From NCBI GenBank assembly GCA_965219875.1, contig CBDCOW010000003.1:248001-312000 (forward strand): a stretch of 64,000 bases of DNA, read 5' to 3'. This DNA comes from DAOUKH01 sp965219875 (GTDB lineage Bacteria > Chloroflexota > Dehalococcoidia > SHYB01). Position numbers and translations under genes: made by a program. Positions 33,146-42,938 of this stretch are shown here, piece by piece; within the stretch, counting starts at the first letter, position 1; each line of letters begins with the position of its first letter. A model generated the notes under the pieces. That model was given only the letters and a program-made list of their open reading frames with translations, searched no databases and was not told the origin of the DNA.

Positions 33146-34836
33146 TTGTAGTACGTGCTGCGCAGCGTGCGGCCGGGGAGGTGGCCGGAGTGCTTGCCGT
33201 GTTCTAGGAGCACCCGGCCGTTGACCAGGGTGTACTCGATCCCCTTGGCGTGCTGCACGAGCCGCGTCGCGCCGCCGGGCATATCGTCGACGAACTCGCG
33301 GGCGCTGGTGTTCACCGTCTGCGGATCGAAGATGGTGATATCGGCGGCCAGGCCCTCCTTGAGGAAGCCGCGGTCGGTGATCCCCGACTCCTCGGCGGGG
33401 ACGCCGGTGATCAACCGCACGGCGTGCTCCAGCGTCATAGCCTGCTTCTCGCGCACCCAATAGCCGAGCAACCGCGTGCAGAAGCCGGTGTTGACCTCGG
33501 TGATGAGGTGCGCCCCGGCGTCGGTGAAGCCGGCCGCGATATGCGGCGTACTGAGCACCGCCGGAATCACGTTCTCGTCCGGGTTCCGCGAGTCGAGCAG
33601 CCGCATCTGCGTCCCCAAGTCCTCGTCGAGCGCGATGTCGAAGGCCGTATCGAGCGGGTCTTTGCCCAGATCGGCGGCGATGTCGCTCACCTTCATCATG
33701 TTAAACCGCTCGTACTTGGGGGTGGCGGCCTTCACTAGGACGATGCGGTCCCAGCGGGCGGGCAGACCGGGCAGTGGGTCGGACTTCATCTCCTCGCGGA
33801 GGACGGCGCGGGTCGCCGGGTCGCGCATCGCGCGCAGCTTCTCCTCGCGGCCCAGCATCAGCACCCTCTGCCATTTGGGGAAGCGGTCGAAGACGTTGGT
33901 GAAGCGGAAGTTGAACTCGAAGTCGTCGGGCTGGGTGTAGCCCAGAGCAAAGAAGGGTACGCCCTCGGCGCGCAGGGCGTTGAAGTCGGCGAGGCGCTGC
34001 TCCCAGGCGTCCGGTTTGTCCAGCGTCGCCGAGATCGCGCTCCAGCAGACGGGCCGGCCGCTGATCTCGGCGAGCCGCTTCAGGCGCGCCCGCCCCTCGC
34101 TGCGCGTGTGGGTGAACTCGCTGCCGGCCGCCATCTCTATGAAGCCGACCTTCGTCCCCTTCAGGACGGCAGCCAGGTCCATAAACTCGTCGAGCGCGGC
34201 GGCGCGGCTAGGCACGGGCCGACCGTCGCCGTCCCAGTGGGAGAAGCCCCGCGACGTAGTCAGGCCGGCGCCGCCGGCGTCGAGCGACTCGGCGATCACC
34301 GCCTTCATCTTCTCGATCTCCTCGGCGGTCGCCTCGCGCTCGGAGGCGTCGGCGCCCATCACGTAGCGCCGGACCGCGCTATGCCCCACCTGCGCGATCG
34401 CGTTGAGGCCGATCCCCTTGTCCAGGGTGTCGAGGTACTCGCCGAACGACTCCCACGGCCAAGGGAGCGTGCGCTTGAGGACGCCGATGTCCATCCCCTC
34501 GACACGGGCGAGCATGTGGGCCATCCAGTCCTGGTCTTCCGGCTTGCAGGGGGCGATGGTGAAACCGCAGTTGCCCATGATCACGGTGGTGACACCGTGC
34601 CAGCACGTCGAGGTGGCAATGGGGTCCCACAGGAGCTGCGCGTCGTAGTGGGTATGCATGTCCCAGAAGCCGGGCGCGACGGCAAGGCCATCGGCGTCGA
34701 TCACTCGGTCGGCAGTCTCGGTCCCGTTGCCCACGGAGGTGATCTTGCCGTCCTTCACGGCAACGTTCCCCCGGTACGCCGGTGCCCCCGTGCCGTCAAC
34801 GATCAGCCCGTCTTTGATGAGAATGTCGGCGCCCAT
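33142..34836 (-). CDS. N-acyl-D-amino-acid deacylase-type amidohydrolase
   Basis: 564-residue metal-dependent amidohydrolase of the D-aminoacylase group. It starts with the composite beta-sandwich (ADILIKDGLIVDGTGAPAYRG), then the metal motif PGFWDMHTHYDAQ near residue 55. A Cys-containing segment GNCGF follows near 92 and DAGAH near 440. It ends with the usual FLKEGLAADITIFDP and SGHLPGRTLR. GAGG precedes the ATG. Divergent from the second CaiB gene. It would cleave an N-acyl or cyclic amide; the exact substrate is open. Confidence 0.88.
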   Translation of the reverse strand: MGADILIKDGLIVDGTGAPAYRGNVAVKDGKITSVGNGTETADRVIDADGLAVAPGFWDMHTHYDAQLLWDPIATSTCWHGVTTVIMGNCGFTIAPCKPEDQDWMAHMLARVEGMDIGVLKRTLPWPWESFGEYLDTLDKGIGLNAIAQVGHSAVRRYVMGADASEREATAEEIEKMKAVIAESLDAGGAGLTTSRGFSHWDGDGRPVPSRAAALDEFMDLAAVLKGTKVGFIEMAAGSEFTHTRSEGRARLKRLAEISGRPVCWSAISATLDKPDAWEQRLADFNALRAEGVPFFALGYTQPDDFEFNFRFTNVFDRFPKWQRVLMLGREEKLRAMRDPATRAVLREEMKSDPLPGLPARWDRIVLVKAATPKYERFNMMKVSDIAADLGKDPLDTAFDIALDEDLGTQMRLLDSRNPDENVIPAVLSTPHIAAGFTDAGAHLITEVNTGFCTRLLGYWVREKQAMTLEHAVRLITGVPAEESGITDRGFLKEGLAADITIFDPQTVNTSAREFVDDMPGGATRLVQHAKGIEYTLVNGRVLLEHGKHSGHLPGRTLRSTYYN

Positions 34837-34998
34837 GGTCTACCTCGCTTCCGCGCGTTCGCCTGCCGCTCTGAGCGGACGCCGCCATCTTAGCACCCGC
34901 GTCCCGGGAAGACGTCCTCAACGTCGCGGCTCGTTTGACCCGTCCGGCGTCGCGGGACTAGAGTAGCGCCGCCGGGGGAACACCGGCGGGGAGCAGCC

Positions 34999-37392
34999 AT
35001 GTCAGCGCAAGCCTGCGACGGGATTCGAGTGCTCGACTTCAGCCGGGGGATGGGCGGCGCCATCGCCACGATGATGCTGGCGGACAACGGCGCGGACGTG
35101 ATCAAGGTCGAGCCGCCCGGCGGGGCGCCGGAGCGACAGATGCCGGCCTTCCTGCAGTGGGGCCGCGGCAAGCGCAGCGTCGTGCTCGACCTCAAGACGA
35201 GCGAGGGCGTCGAGGCGGCCCGAAAGCTCGCCGCGACCGCCGACGGCGCGCTGGAGAACTTCCGCCCCGGAGTCGCCGACCGCATCGGCATCGGCTACGG
35301 CGACCTCTCCAAGGACAATCCGGGGCTCGTCTACTGCTCTATCACCGGCTTCGGCCCCAAGGGGCCGTACCGGGACGTCAAAGGCTACGACTCGATCGTG
35401 GCCGCCAAGTCGGGCCGCATGAACTGGGTGCCACCCTGGGAGCGCGAAGGACCGGTCTTCGATTCGCTGCCCCGCATGACCTACGGCTCCGGTCAACTCG
35501 CGGTCCAAGGCATCCTTGCCGCACTGCTGGCCCGCGACAAGACCGGACGCGGCCAGCACGTGCAGACCTCTCTCCTCCAAGTCGCCACCGCGCACGCCAT
35601 GGGCCAATGGGCCGTCCCCGTCGGCACGGAGGAGGAGGCCGCCGAGCGGTACTCTGCCCGGCGGCCCGGCGACAACCCGCACACCCAGATGCCCACCGGC
35701 TACCAGATCGTCCAATGCAAGGACGGTCGCTGGATTCAGATGGCCTCCACCAGCGTAAAGATCTTCCGTTTCTTCATGGAGCTGCTCGGGCTCGACTACC
35801 TCTATGACGACCCCGGCTACCGCGACATGCCCTACGTCTTCCCGTCCGAGGATGACCGCAAGCGCGTCCACGGCCTGATCCGCGAGAAGATGCGGGAAAA
35901 GAACTCCGACGAGTGGATGCAGCTCTTCATCGCGAACGGCAACATCGGCGCGGAGCCGTACGTCACCACCAGGGAGTTCGTCCACCATCCGCAGGTCGAG
36001 GCCAACAACCTCTACTTCGAGATGGACGACCCCCGCGTGGGCCCGATGCGCCAGGTCGGCCCCATCGCCGAGATGACCGCCACCCCGTCGCGGCCGCAGG
36101 GCCACGCGCCAGAGATGGGTGAGCATACGGATGCCGTCCTCGCCTCGCTCGACGCTGGCGGACCGTGGCGGACGGCCGCCTCGTCCGGCGCGCCCGCCGG
36201 CCCCAAGCCCCGACTGCCGCTGGAAGGCTACACCGTCCTTGAGATGGCCTCGTACTACGCCGGCCCGTTCTCGACCACGCTGCTCTCCGAGATGGGGGCC
36301 CGCGTCATCAAGATCGAGCCCGTCTTCGGTGACCTCATGCGCCGCATCCACGAGGTCTCGCACAAGGCCATCCAGAACAAGGAGAGCATCGCCTTAGACC
36401 TGAAGACGCCAGAGGGCCGCGAGATTCTCTACCGCATCATCGCCAGGGCCGACGCGCTGATGCAGAACTTCCGCCGCAACACGTGGAAGAACCTCGGCCT
36501 CGAATACGAAGACGTCCAGAAGGTCAACCCGCGCCTTGTCTACCTCTTCGCCGCCTCCTACGGCGCCAAGGGCCCGCAGGCGACGATGCCTGCCTTCCAT
36601 CCCACCGTCAGCGCCATTGCCGGGGCCGGCGTCCGCATGTCCGGTGAGGGCAACCCGCCCATGGACTCGATGCAAGGCGACCCCGACGCGGCCATCTGCG
36701 CCGCCACGGCCCTCCTCCTCGGCCTCCAGGCGCGGGAGCGCACCGGCAAGGGCCAGTACATGGAGTCCCGCATGATCGCCAGCGGCAGCTACGGGACGTC
36801 GGACTGGTTCATGGAATACGAGGGCATGCCCGAGGAGCCGCTTCCCGACTCCGGTCAGCGCGGCTATCACGCCCTCCAACGCCTCTACCAGACGAGCGAC
36901 GGCTGGGTGATGCTGGAATGCCCGACGCAGTCCGAGTGGCAAGATCTCTGCCACGCGCTCAACCGAGGCGACCTGATCGAGGATGACCGGTTCGTCTCGC
37001 CGGAGAGTCGCAAGGAGCACGACGAGGCCCTTGTCTCGGAGTTGGCCGCGGAGATGAAGGGACGGGCCTCCCAAGAAGTCGAAGCCTTACTGCTCGCCCG
37101 CGACGTGGCCTGCGTTCGCGCCGACGACACTACCTGGGGCCGCTTCTACATCAGCGACCCGCAGATGGCGGAGAACGGCTTCCGCGTTCAGACCCATTCG
37201 CCCGTCTTCGGCGGCGACTACAACCGCCACGGCCCGACCGTATCGTTCTCGGATATGGAGACCCGCGCCGGTCCGCCGTCTTTCATCGGCGAGCAAACCC
37301 ACGCCATCATGGCCGAAATCGGCTACTCCGAGGACGAGGTCGCGGACCTCGAAGGCCGGGGCATCATCGCGCAGACCGACCGCTGGGCGTAG
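34999..37392 (+). CDS. Double-domain CaiB/BaiF CoA-transferase
   Basis: 797-residue fused class III CoA-transferase, two halves at about 7-375 and 408-790, like the protein at 22668-25004. Features include VLDFSRGMGGAIATMMLADNGADVIKVEPPG (split across the first half), RGKRSVVLDLK, KTGRGQ and, in the second half, ASYYAGPFSTTLLSEMGARV and RTGKGQ. The CaiB Asp169 position is Thr161 in half one and Asp561 in half two by eye alignment. The gene stands alone, about 160 bases from the divergent aminoacylase. CoA donor and acceptor are unknown. Confidence 0.9.
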   Translation: MSAQACDGIRVLDFSRGMGGAIATMMLADNGADVIKVEPPGGAPERQMPAFLQWGRGKRSVVLDLKTSEGVEAARKLAATADGALENFRPGVADRIGIGYGDLSKDNPGLVYCSITGFGPKGPYRDVKGYDSIVAAKSGRMNWVPPWEREGPVFDSLPRMTYGSGQLAVQGILAALLARDKTGRGQHVQTSLLQVATAHAMGQWAVPVGTEEEAAERYSARRPGDNPHTQMPTGYQIVQCKDGRWIQMASTSVKIFRFFMELLGLDYLYDDPGYRDMPYVFPSEDDRKRVHGLIREKMREKNSDEWMQLFIANGNIGAEPYVTTREFVHHPQVEANNLYFEMDDPRVGPMRQVGPIAEMTATPSRPQGHAPEMGEHTDAVLASLDAGGPWRTAASSGAPAGPKPRLPLEGYTVLEMASYYAGPFSTTLLSEMGARVIKIEPVFGDLMRRIHEVSHKAIQNKESIALDLKTPEGREILYRIIARADALMQNFRRNTWKNLGLEYEDVQKVNPRLVYLFAASYGAKGPQATMPAFHPTVSAIAGAGVRMSGEGNPPMDSMQGDPDAAICAATALLLGLQARERTGKGQYMESRMIASGSYGTSDWFMEYEGMPEEPLPDSGQRGYHALQRLYQTSDGWVMLECPTQSEWQDLCHALNRGDLIEDDRFVSPESRKEHDEALVSELAAEMKGRASQEVEALLLARDVACVRADDTTWGRFYISDPQMAENGFRVQTHSPVFGGDYNRHGPTVSFSDMETRAGPPSFIGEQTHAIMAEIGYSEDEVADLEGRGIIAQTDRWA

Positions 37393-37451
37393 GTTCGGCT
37401 CTCTTGGCTCCACCGGCCAGTCATAGCTACGAGCGTCTTGGATGCCCGCGA

Positions 37452-37479
37452 ATGACTATAGTCGTGACCATGGTAGAAT
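37452..37479 (+). promoter_or_regulatory. Candidate promoter/operator of the toxin-antitoxin operon
   Basis: A -35-like ATGACT and a -10 TAGAAT are 16 bases apart, about 31 bases before the antitoxin ATG. A perfect palindrome GACTATAGTC (37454-37463) overlaps the -35 and another, ACCATGGT (37467-37474), the -10. Such sites fit autoregulation by a Phd/VapB antitoxin. Confidence 0.4.
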
Positions 37480-37509
37480 TGCACCAGTCTGACAAGTTGG
37501 GATGGGAGC

Positions 37510-37794
37510 ATGGAAGAAGGCAGCAGCAAGGCCGGCGGCGGGCCCAAGACCATCAAGGCCTCCGAGTTCAAGGCCAAGTGCCTGAAGCTCATGGACGAGG
37601 TCGCCGAGAGCGGCGAGGAGATCGTCATCACCAAGAACGGTCATCCGGTCTCGCGGCTGACACCGTACCGGAAGAAGCCGAAGACGCTCTTTGGCATCGA
37701 CCGCGGGAGGATAGAGGTCCTCGGCGACATCGGTGAGCCCGTTGACGTGGCTTGGGAAGCCGAGGCCGGTACAGAATTGGATCACCTGCCTTGA
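37510..37794 (+). CDS. Antitoxin, Phd/YefM (VapB-like) family
   Basis: 94 residues. The N-terminal DNA-binding fold has the family pattern IKASEFKAKCLKLMDEV, then EEIVITKNGHPVSRLTPY. The acidic C-terminal tail (after residue 60) would wrap and block the toxin. Its stop overlaps the toxin start by one base (TGATG). It likely represses its own promoter, where two palindromes occur. Confidence 0.9.
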   Translation: MEEGSSKAGGGPKTIKASEFKAKCLKLMDEVAESGEEIVITKNGHPVSRLTPYRKKPKTLFGIDRGRIEVLGDIGEPVDVAWEAEAGTELDHLP

Positions 37795-38189
37795 TGCTGC
37801 TCGACACCCAGGTGCTACTGTGGCTGAGGCTGGGAAATCCTAGGCTAGGACCGCGCGCGCGGCGGCAAATCGATCGGGCCTGGGAGTCCGACGAGCTGGG
37901 AGTCTCCGCAATCTCGTTCTGGGAAGTGGCGATGTTGAAGGAAAAAGGGCGCATACGGTTCCCCGAGGATGTTGGCCTTTGGCGGCGGGAACAACTGGAG
38001 CAGGGGCTGATCGAGATTCCCATCGACGGCGCTATAGGCGTCCGAGCCGCACTCCTGGAAGGGGCTCATGGCGACCCCGCCGACCGTTTGATCATCGCCA
38101 CCGCGATGGAAGGCCACCAACTGTTGACCGCCGATCAACGGATATTAGGCTGGCCCGGCACCCTTAGTCGGTTGGACGCGACGAACTAG
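37794..38189 (+). CDS. PIN-domain ribonuclease toxin (VapC-like)
   Basis: 131-residue PIN protein. The acidic active-site residues are visible as Asp4 (MLLDTQVLLW), Glu44 (SFWEVA), Asp97 (GDPADRLIIATA; Asp94 also near) and Asp114 (LLTADQRIL), so it looks functional. VapC toxins cleave tRNA or rRNA when not held by the antitoxin. ATG 37794 is coupled to the antitoxin stop. The end overlaps the convergent amidohydrolase gene by 4 bases. Confidence 0.92.
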   Translation: MLLDTQVLLWLRLGNPRLGPRARRQIDRAWESDELGVSAISFWEVAMLKEKGRIRFPEDVGLWRREQLEQGLIEIPIDGAIGVRAALLEGAHGDPADRLIIATAMEGHQLLTADQRILGWPGTLSRLDATN

Positions 38190-39820
38190 GCCTCGTAGGC
38201 AATCCGCCCGCCCACGACCGTCATCGCGACGCCGATGTCGCCGAGCGCAGCGGGTTCGGCGGTGAGCGGGTCGCCGTCGAGCACCACGAGGTCGGCAAGC
38301 CGGCCGGGCGCGATACTTCCCTTCAGATGCTCGTCGGCAGCGGCGTAGGCACCGCCCGCCGTGTGCAGGCGGAGCGCCGCCGCCGCGTCCACCGCTTCGG
38401 CGGCGTTGATCGGCGCACCCCGCCTTGAGGCCCGGGTCACCGCCGCTGCGACCGCCGTTAAGGGGCCGGGCGGGGCCACAGGCATGTCGGAGCCTAGGGC
38501 CACGCGCAGCCCTCCCTCCACCAGCGATTTAAGGGGGTGAAGCCACCCATGCCGCTCCACGTCGATCTGTTGCAGATAGCGGTCGCCGTGCTCGTGGACG
38601 AATCCCGGCTGCGCAACGACGACGACGCCCGCGGCCCGCAACCGCCGCGCCAGCTCCGGCGGACAGACGCCGCAATGCTCGACGCGGTGGCGGTGGTCGT
38701 GAAGGCGCAGCCCGCCGCCGGCCACGTCCGTCGTCCGCTCCAAGGTCAGCCGCAGGAGTCCCTCGACGGCCTCCGCCGCGGCGTTAAGCCCGCCTTCCTC
38801 GACGGCGTGGAACGCGACCTGATAGCCGGCGGCGTGCGCGGGCCAAGCCCGTTCGAGAAGCTCCGCCGCTTCGGGAAGCGTTCGGCGGCCCGTCTCGTTG
38901 AGCATGATCTTGACTGGGCCGACGCTCAGCCATGCATCGCCGCCGCCGTAGCCGAGCTCGCGCTCCGCGAGCTCGTCGATGTCCCCGGTCCCAACCATCT
39001 TGGTGACGCGGAGGGGCAGCCGCTCCCGCCGCCGCAGGTCTTCGAGCATGTCCCACTGGCCGAGCGCGCCGTCGGGGGTGGCGTCCTGCAGCGATGTCAC
39101 CCCAAATGAAAGCAACTGGCGAAACGCCTGTTCGAGGAGCGTTTCGGCCTCGTGAGGGGCCGCTATGGGAGCGCCGCGCGCTCCGAGCTCGGCCTCCATC
39201 TCCTGTACGTAGCCGGTGAGCTCGCCCGAGGCGTCGCGCTTGATCACCGCGCCGACAGGCTCCGGCGTCTCGTTGCCGATGCCCATGGCCCGCAGCGCGG
39301 CACTATTCAATACCGAGGCGTGACCGGAGCGATGGGTCAGCTTGACGGGGTTGCGCGGGGCGGCCTCGTCTAACTCCCACCGCGTCGGCGCGCGCCCCTC
39401 GGCGAGCTGGAACTCGTCGTAGCCCCAGGCCCGCAGCCACGCGCCCTCGCCCGAGGCGGCGGCGCGCTCGCGAATGGCACGTTGAATATCCGCGATCGAC
39501 GACACGTTTCGCGGGCTGCAATCGACCGCCCCCAAGTTGGCGGCGTAGGCAAAGAGATGCGCGTGCGCGTCGATGAACCCGGGGACGACGCGCCGGCCCG
39601 CGCAATCGATCACTCGGGTATCCGGCCCGCGCACCGTGTCGAGGTCGCGCTCGCCGCCCACCCACTGCACCCACTCGCCCACGGCGCTCACCAGCGTTGC
39701 CTCCGGCCCCGTCGTCTGGGGAAGGAACAGCCGGGCGTTGTGGAGGACCAAGTCGGCCTTCCGCACGCCTGAAGCGGGCGGCGGGCCGACGATGGGGAAG
39801 CGGGGGTCGCGGTCAGCCAT
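38186..39820 (-). CDS. Amidohydrolase, YtcJ-like
   Basis: 544-residue cytoplasmic amidohydrolase of the YtcJ/ExoenzymeRegulatory group. The metal-site motif GFIDAHAHLF lies near residue 77, a second set includes RVEHCGVCPP, and VALGSDMPVAPPGP has the Asp ligand. It ends with a beta-sandwich KGSIAPGRLADLVVLDGDP. ATG 39820 is preferred over the TTG one codon upstream. The histidine phosphatase is on the same strand ahead of it. Substrate unknown. Confidence 0.88.
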   Translation of the reverse strand: MADRDPRFPIVGPPPASGVRKADLVLHNARLFLPQTTGPEATLVSAVGEWVQWVGGERDLDTVRGPDTRVIDCAGRRVVPGFIDAHAHLFAYAANLGAVDCSPRNVSSIADIQRAIRERAAASGEGAWLRAWGYDEFQLAEGRAPTRWELDEAAPRNPVKLTHRSGHASVLNSAALRAMGIGNETPEPVGAVIKRDASGELTGYVQEMEAELGARGAPIAAPHEAETLLEQAFRQLLSFGVTSLQDATPDGALGQWDMLEDLRRRERLPLRVTKMVGTGDIDELAERELGYGGGDAWLSVGPVKIMLNETGRRTLPEAAELLERAWPAHAAGYQVAFHAVEEGGLNAAAEAVEGLLRLTLERTTDVAGGGLRLHDHRHRVEHCGVCPPELARRLRAAGVVVVAQPGFVHEHGDRYLQQIDVERHGWLHPLKSLVEGGLRVALGSDMPVAPPGPLTAVAAAVTRASRRGAPINAAEAVDAAAALRLHTAGGAYAAADEHLKGSIAPGRLADLVVLDGDPLTAEPAALGDIGVAMTVVGGRIAYEA

Positions 39821-39874
39821 CAAGCCTTATCCAGCATGGAGGGTCGAGGGAGGCCAGCACGTCGCCGCGGGGCA

Positions 39875-40489
39875 TCAGTCGGCCGAGACTTCGAGGTGCG
39901 CGGTGTCGTTGACGGCGAGCAGCACCGCACCCCCGCTTGTGATGCGCGCCGTGGTGATCGAGGCGTTCGCCAGAAGGAAGCGCAGCGGGCCGGAGAACTC
40001 CATGCCGAGCAGCACGCAGAGTGCGGCGTTGATGAAGCCGCCGTGGGAGACCACGGCAACTCTGCCGAGGTCCGGCGCGCCGTCGAGAAAAAGGTCGCCA
40101 AGCACGCCGGCGGCGCGGACGTGCAGCTCGGTGGGGCCCTCGCCGTTGCGATCGCTGAAGTCCAGGACGGGGAGAATGTCGGGGCGGAAATACTCCTCCG
40201 AGCGGCGCTTGATTTCGGCGTCGGGCAGGCGGGAGAAACCACCGACGTCGATCTCGCGGAGTCGCGCGTCAAAACGAATCTCGCGGCCCGTGGCTTGAGC
40301 CACGGCCTCCGCCGTATCGCGCGCCCGCGGCAGCGGACTCGCATACAGATGATCGATCCCTTCAGCAAGGAGATGGCGCGCCAGGGCCGAAGCCTGCCGG
40401 GCACCTCGTGGCGTGAGGCCGTCATCCGAGCCGTAGCGCGCCTCGCCGTGGCGGATGAAGAGCAGATGCGTGGTCATACCGGGGGACAT
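39875..40489 (-). CDS. Histidine phosphatase (phosphoglycerate mutase-like)
   Basis: 204 residues of the branch-1 histidine phosphatase family. The phospho-accepting His lies in LLFIRHGEA, a conserved Arg is in SPLPRARDTA, Glu in LREIDVG, and the second His in VVSHGGFINA. It could act on phosphorylated sugars or nucleotides. The true start may be the internal ATG four codons later (40477); neither has a clear ribosome-binding site. Confidence 0.88.
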   Translation of the reverse strand: MSPGMTTHLLFIRHGEARYGSDDGLTPRGARQASALARHLLAEGIDHLYASPLPRARDTAEAVAQATGREIRFDARLREIDVGGFSRLPDAEIKRRSEEYFRPDILPVLDFSDRNGEGPTELHVRAAGVLGDLFLDGAPDLGRVAVVSHGGFINAALCVLLGMEFSGPLRFLLANASITTARITSGGAVLLAVNDTAHLEVSAD

Positions 40490-40613
40490 TATATGAGGGT
40501 GGCGCAGGTGTCAGGGCGGCCAATGCTATAATCGCCGACGCCAGGCTCTCTCGGACGGCCTTCACCCCGCTTTGCACACTCACGCCACGTCCACGCGCCC
40601 TGAATAAACCGCC

Positions 40614-41984
40614 GTGCCCCTTACTATCCTCCCCGCCGAATCGGAGATCGTCGAGACGCTCATGCGGCTGGCCTTTCAGCTTGCCGCAATCCTGCTCGCC
40701 GCCAAGGTTTTCGGGGAAATCTGCGACCGCTACCTGAAGATTCCCTCCGTCATCGGCGAGCTGCTCGCCGGCGTCGCTATCGGCCCCTTCGCCCTCGGGC
40801 AGTTCGCGCTCCCCGCCGATTTCGGGGCGCTGTTCCCGCTGCCCCTCGGCTATGGGATGGAAGGCGGCCCGGCACTTCCGGTATCTATCGAGCTCTGGGC
40901 GCTCGGCCAGATCGCCGCCATCGTTCTGCTCTTCCTCGCCGGCCTCGAAACGAACTCGAAGCTCTTCTTCCGCTACGCCGGGCCGAGCGTTCCGGTCGCC
41001 GCCGGCGGCGTGATTCTCCCCTTCATTTTCGGAGCGGGCGCCATCGCCTTCTTTGAAGACGACATCGGCTTCGGCGATACGGAGGCGCTGTTCATGGGCG
41101 CGATCATGGTGGCCACCTCGGTGGGCATCACCGCGCGCGTGCTCGAAGAGCAGCGGAAGCTCGACAGCCCGGAGGGCGTCACCGTGCTCGCCGCGGCGGT
41201 CCTCGACGACGTTCTGGGCATCCTCCTGCTCACCGTGGTCATCGGCATCCACGCGAGCGGAACCGTCAGCGTGGACGAGATCGTTTGGATCGGGGCGAAG
41301 GCGCTCATCTTCCTCGGCGCCTTGTTGGCGGTAGGCTTCCTGGGCCAGCGCTTCATCTCGCGGGCTATCCTATCTTTCCGCACCAACGGCGCGGCCATCG
41401 GGCTCGCCTTCTTCCTTGCGCTGCTTGCCTCCGGCCTGGCGGAGACCTTCGGCCTCGCCATGATCATCGGCGCCTACGCCATGGGCCTAGCGCTCTCCGG
41501 GAGCCGTTTGCGCCACGCCGTCGAGGAGAAGATGGGCGTCCTCGCCAATGCCATCGTTCCGATCTTCTTCTGCACGATGGGGATGCTCGTCGACGTTGGA
41601 TCCCTGGTGGGGGCCATCGGCGTCGGCGCGGTGGTCACCGCGTTGGCCATCGGCGGAAAGGTCTTCGGGTCGGGCGTGCCGGCCCTTGCCGTTGGGTTCA
41701 ACTTGCGGGGCGCGTCGCGGATCGGCTTCGGCATGCTGCCGCGCGGCGAGGTTGCCCTCATCGTGGCCGGCATCGGCCTCTCCGAGGGCGTCATCCAACA
41801 AGACCTCTTCGACATCGCGATATTCATGACCATCGTGACCACCATCGTCGCGCCCATCGCCCTCAAGCCGCTCTTTACCGGCGGCGGTTCGGGCCTGCGC
41901 AAGCCCGGCCCCGGCAGCGGCGACGACGACCCTCCCGGCCAGGAAGCCACGGTACCGCCGACGCCCCAGGACACCGGCCACTAG
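40614..41984 (+). CDS. Cation/proton antiporter (CPA2, KefB/NapA-like)
   Basis: 456-residue inner-membrane exchanger with about 12 helices. The family motif is KIPSVIGELLAGVAIGP. A membrane-buried acidic signature lies in AAAVLDDVLGILLL (a DD/ND-like pair) near residue 195. It ends with a Pro/Gly-rich cytoplasmic tail and lacks the TrkA-N nucleotide domain of KefB. GTG start; an ATG 16 codons later is possible. It likely exports Na+ or K+ for protons. Confidence 0.88.
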   Translation: MPLTILPAESEIVETLMRLAFQLAAILLAAKVFGEICDRYLKIPSVIGELLAGVAIGPFALGQFALPADFGALFPLPLGYGMEGGPALPVSIELWALGQIAAIVLLFLAGLETNSKLFFRYAGPSVPVAAGGVILPFIFGAGAIAFFEDDIGFGDTEALFMGAIMVATSVGITARVLEEQRKLDSPEGVTVLAAAVLDDVLGILLLTVVIGIHASGTVSVDEIVWIGAKALIFLGALLAVGFLGQRFISRAILSFRTNGAAIGLAFFLALLASGLAETFGLAMIIGAYAMGLALSGSRLRHAVEEKMGVLANAIVPIFFCTMGMLVDVGSLVGAIGVGAVVTALAIGGKVFGSGVPALAVGFNLRGASRIGFGMLPRGEVALIVAGIGLSEGVIQQDLFDIAIFMTIVTTIVAPIALKPLFTGGGSGLRKPGPGSGDDDPPGQEATVPPTPQDTGH

Positions 41985-42017
41985 CGCCGTCGCACGCCAT
42001 CCCTTGCCTAGCGCCGG

Positions 42018-42938
42018 CTACTTGCCAATTGCCGGGAAGATGTCCGAGGCGAAAGCTTCAAGACGCTCGATGTACTCGTCGACGCTGCTCGTCGGCGTCG
42101 TCGCGAACGTCGTACCTGTTGCCCCGGCGCGTTCGAGCGCGTCGAGCTCCGCTAAGAGCTCGTCCTTGTTCGTGGTCAGCTTGGGGGGTTCGAGCACGGT
42201 GTGCCGCATGTCCATCTTGGCCTCGAACAGCGGCAGGATGACCTCGAAGGGGCGAGCGCCGTCCTGCTCTCGCCGTTCGTGGATATATTCCAGCTTTTCG
42301 GGAAGCTGTTCGCGGGTGATCTGCCACGGCTGCCAGCCGTCGCCGTAAGCGGCGGCGCGGCGCATGGAGGGCCGCGAGTGCCCACCGATCCAGATCGGCG
42401 GATAGGGCTTCTGCAGCGGCTTGGGATCAAACGCGAGGCGGTCGAATTGGAAGTGCTTGCCGTGATAGGCGGGCTCGTCGCTGGACCACAGCTCGATCAT
42501 CGACTCGATCATCTCGTTGGCGACCTCGCCGCGGTTAGCGTGGTCCCCGCCCACGATAGCGAACTCGCGCCGCAGGTAGCCGACGCCAAGCCCCGCGATG
42601 GCCCGCCCGCCGGAGAGCCAGTCCAGCGTCGAGATCATTTTCGCCAGCTCGACCGGATGGTGATAGCCGAGCACAATCACGGTGTTAACCAAACGGATGC
42701 GCCGCGTCGCCCCGGCAAAGACGCCCAGCGTCACCAAGGGGTGCGGCCAACGCGGCCCCATGACGGGGACCATCTTTTCGAGCATGATGGCGTGCTCGGG
42801 GACGCCGAGAAAGTCGAAGCCGAGGTCGTCGGCCTTCCGCGCCACGCGCAGCATGTCGTCGGCGGTCGCCTTCGCGGCCCAGGACTCGACGGCGTTCGGT
42901 TGCAACGTGACGCCGGGAACAGAGACTCCGATCTGCAT
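42018..42938 (-). CDS. LLM-class F420/FMN-dependent oxidoreductase
   Basis: 306-residue luciferase-like TIM-barrel protein. Key segments are DDLGFDFLGVPEH, DWLSGGRAIAGLGVGY (the conserved mid-barrel helix) and KPYPPIWIGGHSRPSMRRAAAYGDGW. Such enzymes reduce or monooxygenate substrates using F420 or FMN. GGGGGAGGG before the ATG fixes the start. It follows the nrdJ terminator and is transcribed separately from it. Confidence 0.9.
   Translation of the reverse strand: MQIGVSVPGVTLQPNAVESWAAKATADDMLRVARKADDLGFDFLGVPEHAIMLEKMVPVMGPRWPHPLVTLGVFAGATRRIRLVNTVIVLGYHHPVELAKMISTLDWLSGGRAIAGLGVGYLRREFAIVGGDHANRGEVANEMIESMIELWSSDEPAYHGKHFQFDRLAFDPKPLQKPYPPIWIGGHSRPSMRRAAAYGDGWQPWQITREQLPEKLEYIHERREQDGARPFEVILPLFEAKMDMRHTVLEPPKLTTNKDELLAELDALERAGATGTTFATTPTSSVDEYIERLEAFASDIFPAIGK

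Noticed and set aside
35002..36363. 453-codon minus-strand frame
   Set aside because: Antisense shadow of the second CaiB gene, without recognisable motifs.
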